Made by a program: the position numbers and the translations under genes
From: DASYQV01 sp036005125
GTDB lineage: Bacteria > Acidobacteriota > Vicinamibacteria > Vicinamibacterales > UBA2999
Assembly (NCBI GenBank): GCA_036005125.1
Contig: DASYQV010000207.1
Span: 1-20,694 of the forward strand
Direction of reading: 5' to 3'
DNA length: 20,694 nt
Part shown: positions 14,958-20,694 of the stretch, in pieces
How positions within the stretch are numbered: the stretch's first letter is position 1
How the letters are laid out: every line of letters begins with the position of its first letter
The notes under the pieces: model-generated
Told to the model about the DNA's origin: nothing
What the model saw: only the letters and a program-made list of their open reading frames with translations
Databases searched by the model: none

Positions 14958-15686
14958 GTGCCTAGCCTGTTTCGCCGCGCGGCCGGGCGTGCGCTGCGGT
15001 CGATTGCCGGCTCGCGACGGCTGCCCGTGTTCGACCGACTGGCCCGCGCCGATCCGCGATGGCCCACCTTCGTCGACGCGATGGAGTACATCAACTACGA
15101 GGCCGTGCCGGGCGACATCGTGGAGTTCGGCGTATTCACCGGGATCAGCCTCGCTCTGCTGGCCAAGTCCTATTCGTTCGACTCCAAGGGAATGTCTCGA
15201 CGCGTGGCGGGCTTCGATTCCTTCGAGGGTCTTCCCTGCTCCGGCGAGCCGCACGCCCGCTGGAGGCCAGGCGACTGCTCCTCGAGTCACGGGTGGCACC
15301 CCTTGCTGGCCGACGGTGATCCGGTCACCCCCCAGGTGACGTTTGATCTCTTCGCCGCGTGCGGCCTACCGCCTCCGATCCTCCACGTCGGTTCGTTCGA
15401 GCAAACGCTTCCGCACGCGATCCCGGCCGAACACCCCCAGATCGCGCTCGCGCATTTCGACTGCGATCTGTACGAGTCGACGCGTGTCGCGCTCGAAGGC
15501 GTCGCGCCGGCGCTCCAGGACGGCACCGTGCTGCTGTTCGACGATTGGTTTCACTACAAGGGCCATCCCGGCAAGGGCGAGGCGCGCGCGTTCGGCGAGT
15601 TTCTCGCCGCGCATCGCGAGTGGGGCGCCGTGCAGTACCGCAGTTACGCGACCTTCTGCAACGCGTTCATCCTGCATCGACAATGA
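14958..15686 (+). CDS. TylF/MycF-family O-methyltransferase, copy 2
   Basis: 242 residues from the GTG at 14958. It shares the whole motif series with its upstream neighbour: GDIVEFGVFTGISLALL (52-68), VAGFDSFEGLP (83-93), HFDCDLYEST (166-175) and LLFDDWFHYKGHP (192-204). It adds a basic N-terminal leader (LFRRAAGRALRS) of about 20 residues. Local divergence is clear, so this is an older duplication with probably a different target hydroxyl or sugar. The stop overlaps the glycosyltransferase start (ATGA at 15683-15686), implying translational coupling. The stretch upstream to 14646 in this frame is open but lies inside the first copy and is not coding. Confidence 0.88.
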   Translation: MPSLFRRAAGRALRSIAGSRRLPVFDRLARADPRWPTFVDAMEYINYEAVPGDIVEFGVFTGISLALLAKSYSFDSKGMSRRVAGFDSFEGLPCSGEPHARWRPGDCSSSHGWHPLLADGDPVTPQVTFDLFAACGLPPPILHVGSFEQTLPHAIPAEHPQIALAHFDCDLYESTRVALEGVAPALQDGTVLLFDDWFHYKGHPGKGEARAFGEFLAAHREWGAVQYRSYATFCNAFILHRQ

Positions 15687-16954
15687 AAGTCGCGCACATT
15701 GCTCCTCCGCTCGCGCGCACCGGCGGCGCGCCGGGTTACCTGCTCCAGTTGCGCGAAGGGCTGGCCGGTCTCGACGCGGGGCCGCATCAGGTGACATTCC
15801 CGGACGAGGCATCTCGGGTCGTGCCGCCGCCAGCGCAGTCGCCCGTGCGGCAAATCGGCGGGCGACTCAAGCGCATGCTGTTCGGGAAGCCGGGGTTCTA
15901 TCGTCCCGACGTGCGCGCGTGTCAACAAGTACACGGCCCTCTCGACGCGCACATCAGCCAGGCGGTTGCGGACATGCGAACCGCTGCGGAGTCCGTGCTC
16001 GCACGCGAGGCGGAGAACGCCGACGTGCTGTTCGCTCACGATCTCGGCAGCGCCGAGGCCGCTCTCGATCACCGGCGCAAGCGACAGTCGGTCTGGCTGA
16101 TGTTTCATACGCCGATGCCGATTGCGTTGTACTTGGTGTGGAACTGGGGAGTGCCCGAGCAGGACTGGCGGACCGTGCTCGCGTATCCCGACGTGAAGCG
16201 GTGGGTCGATCGCGAGTTGAACGTATGCCGGCGCGCCGAGCGTCTCGTGCTGCCTTGTCGCGAAGCCGCCGACGAGCTCGCCCGATGCGACGCGCGCTTC
16301 GGACCCTTGCTGCGCAAGGCGGACCTCGTACTGACCGGCGCCGCCGCGCCGCCTCCGGCCAACGCACGGGCGACCCGCGCGGCGCTGCGCGCCCGGTGGT
16401 ACCTGCCAATCGATCAACCGATTGGCCTCTTCATTGGCTCGGCCCAGGCCTATCGAGGGCTCGATGCGCTGCTCGATGGACTCTCCCTCTTGCGCGACCA
16501 CATCGTCATCCCGGGCACGATCGCGGTTGCCGGGCCCGACCGGGCGACGTTGCCCGTGCACGATCGGATTCGCGTACTCGGCCGCGTCGAGGACGTCACA
16601 TCGTTGCTGCGCGCCGTGGATTTCGTCGTGAACGTGAACCGGTTCAGTCTCTTCGACCTCTCGCTGATTGAAGCGACCGAGTCTGGTCTTCCGCTGCTGC
16701 TGCACGATACGGGCGGCAACCGCACGTTCCGCACGCTTGGCGCCGGCGTGGAGCCACTCGCGAACCTCGCGCCTGCAACGGTCGCCGCCGGCCTCGAGCG
16801 CTTGTTTGGTGTGCCACAAGCCGAGCTCGATGCGCTCGGTGCGCGCTCGCGGCGATGCTACGAAGAACACCTGAGGCCGGCCCAGTTTGGCGCCCGTCAT
16901 CTCGCGCTCTACGACAAGGTCGCCGGCGTGAAGCGCCGCCGGGCCACCGCCTGA
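15683..16954 (+). CDS. Glycosyltransferase, GT4-like (GT-B fold)
   Basis: 423 residues beginning MKVAHIAPPLARTGGAPGYLLQLREGL, a typical GT-B N-terminus with the acceptor-side glycine loop. The C-terminal half shows the nucleotide-sugar side: PIGLFIGSAQAYRGLDALLDGL, IRVLGRVEDVTSLL and LSLIEATESGLPLLLHDTGG, in which the first Glu of the E-x7-E-like motif is replaced by Asp or Ser (FDLSLIEATESG). It presumably adds a sugar to the lipid-linked glycan at the cytoplasmic membrane face. The ATG overlaps the preceding stop by three bases and its own stop overlaps the next start by one, so it sits in a tightly coupled run. Donor and linkage are unknown. Confidence 0.87.
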   Translation: MKVAHIAPPLARTGGAPGYLLQLREGLAGLDAGPHQVTFPDEASRVVPPPAQSPVRQIGGRLKRMLFGKPGFYRPDVRACQQVHGPLDAHISQAVADMRTAAESVLAREAENADVLFAHDLGSAEAALDHRRKRQSVWLMFHTPMPIALYLVWNWGVPEQDWRTVLAYPDVKRWVDRELNVCRRAERLVLPCREAADELARCDARFGPLLRKADLVLTGAAAPPPANARATRAALRARWYLPIDQPIGLFIGSAQAYRGLDALLDGLSLLRDHIVIPGTIAVAGPDRATLPVHDRIRVLGRVEDVTSLLRAVDFVVNVNRFSLFDLSLIEATESGLPLLLHDTGGNRTFRTLGAGVEPLANLAPATVAAGLERLFGVPQAELDALGARSRRCYEEHLRPAQFGARHLALYDKVAGVKRRRATA

Positions 16955-18363
16955 TGCGGGTCGATGCGTTAATCGTCGGGGCCGGGCCGACCGGACTTGG
17001 CGCAGCGTGGCGGCTGGACGCCCGCGGGCACCAGGACTGGCTGCTTGTCGAGACCGATGCGGTGCCGGGAGGCCTCGCGCGGTCCGTCGTCGACGAGTAT
17101 GGCTTCACGTGGGACCTCGGCGGTCACGTGCAGTTCAGCCATTACGAATACTTCGATGCCCTCATGGACGAGCTCCTCGGGGCCAATGGCTGGCTCTACC
17201 ACGATCGCGAATCATGGGTCTGGGTCGCGGGCCGGTTCGTCCCGTATCCTTTCCAGCTCAACGTGCACCGGTTGCCTCCACAGCAGCGCGACGCCTGTCT
17301 CCGTGGGCTCGAGCAGGCAGCGCAGGCGGGCACGGGTGGCGCGCCCGAGCATTTCGGAGACTGGATTGATGCGACGTTCGGTGAAGGAATCGCAACGTTG
17401 TTCATGCGCCCGTACAACCGGAAGGTCTGGGCCCGCGATCCTGAGTTGATGACTTCGCAGTGGGTCGGCGACCGCGTGGCGGTGGTTGACCTTCACCGAA
17501 TCCGCGAGAACGTGCGTCTGCAGCGGGACGAGGTGTCGTGGGGCCCGAACAACCGCTTCCGGTTCCCCGCGCGGGGCGGCACCGGCGCGATCTGGCGGGC
17601 ACTGGCAGAGAGGCTCTCATTGCATCATCGCGCGCGGCTCCGGTTTCGAACGCGCCTCGCACACGTCGACACGATGCGGCAGCGCGCAACGTTCGACGAC
17701 GGAACGGTGGTGAGCTATGGCCGGCTGCTCAGTACGATCCCGCTCGACGAGCTCGTGGGCATGAGCGATCTCGCGGTAGCGCTCGGCGGCGAGGCTGCGC
17801 AACTCGAATATTCCTCTACCCACATAGTCGGCGTTGGTCTCAACGGCCGGCCGCCAACGCACGTCGCCTCGAAGTGCTGGATATATTTTCCGGAATCAAA
17901 CTGTCCCTTCTACCGCGTCACGCACTTCTCACACTACTCGCCGCACAACGTGCCGTTGCCCGGCCGCCAATGGTCGCTGATGGCGGAGATTTCGGAGTCG
18001 TCCTTCAGGCCGGTCGATCGCGAGCGCATCGTCGATGAGACGCTCGAGGGCTTGCGTGCCACGTCGCTCGTCGAGAGACACGACGTCGTCCATCACACGT
18101 GGCATACGCGCCTCGAGCGAGGATACCCGATTCCGTCGCTCGGCCGAGACGCCACCCTTCGGACGCTGCTGCCGGCGCTCGAGGTGCGGAATGTCTACAG
18201 CCGCGGCCGCTTCGGCGCCTGGAAGTACGAGGTGTCGAATCAGGATCACAGCTTTGCGCAGGGTGTGGAGGTCGTCGATCGCTGGTTTGACGGAGCGTTC
18301 GAGCGGACGCTCCAGACGCCCGACGCCGTGAACACGCGGCCGCGGGTCGCGGCGGCACGCTGA
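16954..18363 (+). CDS. FAD/NAD(P)-binding oxidoreductase resembling UDP-galactopyranose mutase and amine oxidases
   Basis: 469 residues. The N-terminus carries a Rossmann dinucleotide motif VGAGPTGLGAAWRL (GxGxxG at 9-14), then a conserved WDLGGHVQFSHYEYFD block like the second motif of the UDP-galactopyranose mutase/protoporphyrinogen oxidase superfamily. The end reads SNQDHSFAQGVEVVDRWF, matching the C-terminal FAD-contacting segment of that superfamily. In a polysaccharide locus, ring contraction of a UDP-sugar to a furanose form or another flavin-dependent sugar conversion is plausible. It is longer than classical bacterial mutases (about 370-390 residues), so the reaction is not certain. 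The ATG shares one base with the preceding stop (TGATG). Confidence 0.82.
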   Translation: MRVDALIVGAGPTGLGAAWRLDARGHQDWLLVETDAVPGGLARSVVDEYGFTWDLGGHVQFSHYEYFDALMDELLGANGWLYHDRESWVWVAGRFVPYPFQLNVHRLPPQQRDACLRGLEQAAQAGTGGAPEHFGDWIDATFGEGIATLFMRPYNRKVWARDPELMTSQWVGDRVAVVDLHRIRENVRLQRDEVSWGPNNRFRFPARGGTGAIWRALAERLSLHHRARLRFRTRLAHVDTMRQRATFDDGTVVSYGRLLSTIPLDELVGMSDLAVALGGEAAQLEYSSTHIVGVGLNGRPPTHVASKCWIYFPESNCPFYRVTHFSHYSPHNVPLPGRQWSLMAEISESSFRPVDRERIVDETLEGLRATSLVERHDVVHHTWHTRLERGYPIPSLGRDATLRTLLPALEVRNVYSRGRFGAWKYEVSNQDHSFAQGVEVVDRWFDGAFERTLQTPDAVNTRPRVAAAR

Positions 18364-18364
18364 C

Positions 18365-19210
18365 GTGCGGCAGCCGTTGCTGCGGCGCGCACGTGGTGCC
18401 GGTGCGGCTTTCAAACGGTGGCTGTTTCCACCTCGCGAGCTTGCGGCGTGGCACTACGCCTGCCGGGTCGCGGCTGCGGTGCCGCGCCACACGCCGGGCG
18501 AGATCGTGCTCGACGGTTACCGCCTCGCCTATGCCGACCTGCTGACGCTCTGTCCGCAGTGGCGCGATATCTTCGTGGACGGCGCGTTGCGCTTTACGAG
18601 CGCCTCCAACCGGCCGCGCATTCTCGACTGCGGCGCCAACATCGGCCTGGCGGCGCTGTACTTCAAGCATCTATATCCTCAGGCGCGGATCACCGCGTAC
18701 GAAGCCGATCCCGCACTGGCGGCGCTGTGCCGCCGCAATCTCACGAGCAACGGGGCCGGGGACGTCGACGTGGATGCGGTTGCCGTCTGGGCGCATGAGG
18801 GATCAGTCAGCTTCCAGAAAGAGGGCGCCGATTCGGGAGCTATTGAAGGCACGAGCGTGGGATTGGCCGCAGAGACGATGACGGTACCATCGATCCGCCT
18901 GCGGGACGTGATAGCCCGGAACCGGATCGACCTGCTCAAGATGGATATCGAGGGCGCCGAGGTCACGGTCCTCACCGATTGTCTAACCGCGCTGGACAAC
19001 GTGCATGCGATGATTCTGGACGTCCACGAGTTCGATCCGCGACACCGCCGGACGCCGGAAGTATTCGACCTGCTCGAACGGGCCGGGTTTCGCGTCAGCA
19101 TGTCGAACGTAGTGCCGCTTCCGTGGCGCAGCACGGCGCCGGTCGCGTCGCCCTTCCCGGACAATTCGGATACATGGGCCGTCACCGTACGGGCATGGCG
19201 GGACCAATGA
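18365..19210 (+). CDS. FkbM-family methyltransferase
   Basis: 281 residues from the GTG at 18365, one base after the previous stop. The AdoMet-binding core is RILDCGANIGLAALYFKHLYP (D88-G94), with the acidic residue in AYEADP (E113), and the family motif LLKMDIEGAE (190-199) is intact; DVHEF follows. An N-terminal segment of about 80 residues (basic, with WLFPPRELAAWHY) precedes the fold. FkbM proteins O-methylate sugars and polyketides; here a glycan residue is the likely substrate. It is the third methyltransferase of the locus and belongs to a different family from the two TylF copies. Its stop overlaps the next start (ATGA at 19207-19210). Confidence 0.9.
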   Translation: MRQPLLRRARGAGAAFKRWLFPPRELAAWHYACRVAAAVPRHTPGEIVLDGYRLAYADLLTLCPQWRDIFVDGALRFTSASNRPRILDCGANIGLAALYFKHLYPQARITAYEADPALAALCRRNLTSNGAGDVDVDAVAVWAHEGSVSFQKEGADSGAIEGTSVGLAAETMTVPSIRLRDVIARNRIDLLKMDIEGAEVTVLTDCLTALDNVHAMILDVHEFDPRHRRTPEVFDLLERAGFRVSMSNVVPLPWRSTAPVASPFPDNSDTWAVTVRAWRDQ

Positions 19211-20391
19211 GCGGCCCACCCGAGTCGGTGGTGTTCGTGTCGCCCGGCGTGATGGGCGGCGTGATCAGCATCATCGCCAATCTGCTCGCGTACCGCGAGC
19301 CGGATGCGTTCACATATCACGTGGTGCTCACCGACGAGGCGCGCTCGGCCGACGCGCGCTTCACGGGCCGGCTCCCGGCCGACACGCAACGTGTCGTGCG
19401 GGTCAGCCTTGGTATCGAGAACATCCACGCGCTGATCCGTCGCGTACGCCGCGCGTTGCCTCCCGGCGGCGGCGTGCTGGTGACGAACGACCTCGTCGAG
19501 CTCGCTACGGTGTCCGCGCTCGACGTCAACCGCACGGTCATGATGCTGATACACGGCGACGATCCTTACTACTACGACCTTGCCGTGCGCCACGAGGACG
19601 TCATCGACGTGTTCATCTGTTACGGACAGGTGATGTTCGATACTCTCCGACAGCGTCTGCCGGGGCGTCACGGGTCGATCGTCCACCTGCCGTATGGCAT
19701 CCCGTTGCCCGCGCGCACGCGGACGGCAGCCCGCGGACCGCTTCGACTGCTTTATGCAGGACGTCTCGATCACGGACACAAAGGCGTCCTCGATCTTCCA
19801 GCTATCGATGCAGCGCTCAGCGCCACGGGCACACCGGTGTCGTGGACGATTGTCGGCGGCGGCCCGGACGACGCCGAGCTGCGCGCGCGATGGAACGGCG
19901 CGGCGCACGTTCGCTGGTTGGGCGTCATGGCCAATGCCGAGGTGATCGAGGAGGCGGCGCGACATGACGTGTTCGTTCTGCCGACGCGCACCGAAGGTGT
20001 CCCTGTGGCGATGATCGAGGCAATGGGCGCCGGACTGGTGCCGGTCGTCAGCGACATTCCGAGCGGCGTCAGGGAGCTGGTGGATCCAGGCGTTCACGGG
20101 ATCACACCTCCGGTGGGCGACATCGCCGCGTTTGCCGACGCCATACGAGCGCTGCACTCCGATCGCGATCGGCTCGAGACGATGAGCGCTGCTGCGCGTG
20201 AACGGGTCGTTGCCCGCTACAACGTCCGCGAACGCGTGCGCGCGTATCAACAGCTCTTTGCGCGCCACCACGAGCTTCGCCGGCCGCGTCCGCCGCGCAC
20301 CCGCCTTCGATACGGCAGTCGTCTCGATCGACCCTGGATCCCGAATGCCGCCGTCAAGGCGATCCGTTCGCTCGCACGACGGGCCCGATGA
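19207..20391 (+). CDS. Glycosyltransferase family 4 protein
   Basis: 394 residues. N-terminal acceptor domain (about 1-175) with VFVSPGVMGGVISIIANLL as its glycine-rich start; C-terminal donor domain (about 178-370) with LRLLYAGRLDHGHKGV, WTIVGGGPDD, VRWLGVM and the GT4 signature TEGVPVAMIEAMGAGLVPVVSD (E263 and E271 forming EX7E). It uses a retaining mechanism in this family. A basic Arg/Pro-rich tail follows after about 355 and may contact the membrane. The ATG overlaps the FkbM stop. A long open frame on the opposite strand here is a GC-driven shadow. Confidence 0.92.
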   Translation: MSGPPESVVFVSPGVMGGVISIIANLLAYREPDAFTYHVVLTDEARSADARFTGRLPADTQRVVRVSLGIENIHALIRRVRRALPPGGGVLVTNDLVELATVSALDVNRTVMMLIHGDDPYYYDLAVRHEDVIDVFICYGQVMFDTLRQRLPGRHGSIVHLPYGIPLPARTRTAARGPLRLLYAGRLDHGHKGVLDLPAIDAALSATGTPVSWTIVGGGPDDAELRARWNGAAHVRWLGVMANAEVIEEAARHDVFVLPTRTEGVPVAMIEAMGAGLVPVVSDIPSGVRELVDPGVHGITPPVGDIAAFADAIRALHSDRDRLETMSAAARERVVARYNVRERVRAYQQLFARHHELRRPRPPRTRLRYGSRLDRPWIPNAAVKAIRSLARRAR

Positions 20392-20513
20392 CCAGCGAGG
20401 CTCTGCCTCAGACGATCCAGCATGTGCAGGTATGAGCTCCGCCTCGCTAATCACAGTGTTGGTTTTGCCCCGCCTCCGGCGGGGCGCGACGCCTTGAAGA
20501 CCGTTCGCTAAAC
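20392..20513. other. Intergenic stretch with a GC hairpin
   Basis: Contains a perfect CCCCGCC-TCC-GGCGGGG hairpin (20468-20484) and no supported ORF. On the plus strand no T-tract follows the hairpin, so termination is doubtful. This is the first non-overlapping junction of any size since the repeat array at 14.1 kb. Confidence 0.5.
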
Positions 20514-20551
20514 TTGACTCATTTGCAGACAACTCAGGCCTTCAAGGCGTC
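20488..20551. repeat. Inverted repeat spanning the start of the last glycosyltransferase gene
   Basis: GACGCCTTGAAG (20488-20499) and its exact reverse complement (20540-20551) enclose 40 bases that hold both candidate TTG starts of the following gene. Confidence 0.6.
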
Positions 20552-20694
20552 TAGCGACGCGCCCTCCGTATCGGTTGTGATGACGGCCTTCAATCGCGAG
20601 GCGTACATCGCCGAAGCGATCGAGAGCGTGCTGGTTCAGACCTATCCGGACTTCGAACTGATCGTCGTCGACGATGCCTCGACCGATCGGACGG
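20523..20694 (+). CDS. Glycosyltransferase family 2 protein (3' end cut by window edge)
   Basis: Only about 57 residues are present. They show the GT2 (GT-A fold) N-terminus: SVSVVMTAFNREAYIAEAI, then SVLVQTYPDFELIVVDDAS with the nucleotide-binding VDDASTD. Candidate starts are TTG at 20523 or TTG at 20514, both without a clear Shine-Dalgarno and both inside the loop of an inverted repeat; no ATG fits before the conserved VSVVMTAFNR. Family assignment is safe, the start is not. It continues the glycan-assembly genes of the locus on the same strand. Confidence 0.85.
   Translation, partial: MQTTQAFKASSDAPSVSVVMTAFNREAYIAEAIESVLVQTYPDFELIVVDDASTDRT

Noticed and set aside
15644..16900. 418-codon open frame on the minus strand
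   Set aside because: Antisense shadow of the GT4 gene at 15683-16954; low-complexity Arg/Gln-rich translation and no motif or RBS.
20468..20484. Intrinsic terminator before the GT2 gene
   Set aside because: The hairpin is perfect, but no T-tract follows on either strand.
18679..20532. 617-codon open frame on the minus strand
   Set aside because: It is antisense to the FkbM and GT4 genes, which have clear motifs; its translation is His/Arg/Asp-rich with no domain, as expected from the complement of GC-rich coding DNA.

Overview
The window is GC-rich, densely coded chromosomal DNA from a Gram-negative-type bacterium: it encodes outer-membrane beta-barrel and polysaccharide-export proteins. 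The tRNA-Leu/tig/clpP/clpX order, ECF sigma control, GGGTCAGA-type intergenic repeats and the exopolysaccharide gene set would fit a soil Acidobacteriota (for example the Vicinamibacteria), but the phylum is inferred and not proven by anything here.

Region 1 (1-3286, minus strand) is core: tRNA-Leu(UAG), trigger factor (tig), clpP and a clpX cut off by the window edge. Together these make a ribosome-bound chaperone and the ClpXP protease. A candidate intrinsic terminator lies between tig and clpP.

Region 2 (3400-7060) is mixed. It holds a small zinc-ribbon protein on the plus strand, converging on and overlapping a solitary DNA adenine methylase. Next is a minus-strand operon of an ECF sigma factor, a three-helix membrane protein (possible anti-sigma factor) and a previously easy-to-miss 55-residue membrane protein. 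A DUF6249-like membrane gene diverges from it. The sigma and DUF6249 genes share a 118-bp gap carrying two back-to-back near-identical promoter-like sequences, GAAACAWT-N16-TCTAAT. This is the cleanest regulatory signal in the window and suggests that the sigma factor drives itself and the divergent gene. A cluster of hairpins and a small secreted or anchored protein follow.

Region 3 (7256-20694, plus strand) is a surface-polysaccharide locus. It runs: calcium-loop (DxDxDG) putative lipoprotein, outer-membrane beta-barrel protein, Wza/KpsD-type export protein, AsnB-type amidotransferase, ABC-2 permease (Wzm-like), ABC ATPase with a Wzt-like C-terminal domain, two tandem TylF-type methyltransferases, a GT4 glycosyltransferase, a flavoprotein resembling UDP-galactopyranose mutase/amine oxidases, an FkbM methyltransferase, a second GT4, and a GT2 cut by the window end. 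Most neighbours overlap by 1-11 bases, so they are probably co-translated. The set predicts a glycan built in the cytoplasm, modified by methylation and perhaps amidation, exported by the ABC transporter and passed through the outer membrane. Three structured non-coding elements interrupt the operon: a long hairpin before asnB, an inverted array of 11-bp GGGTCAGAACG units after the ATPase, and an inverted repeat spanning the GT2 start.
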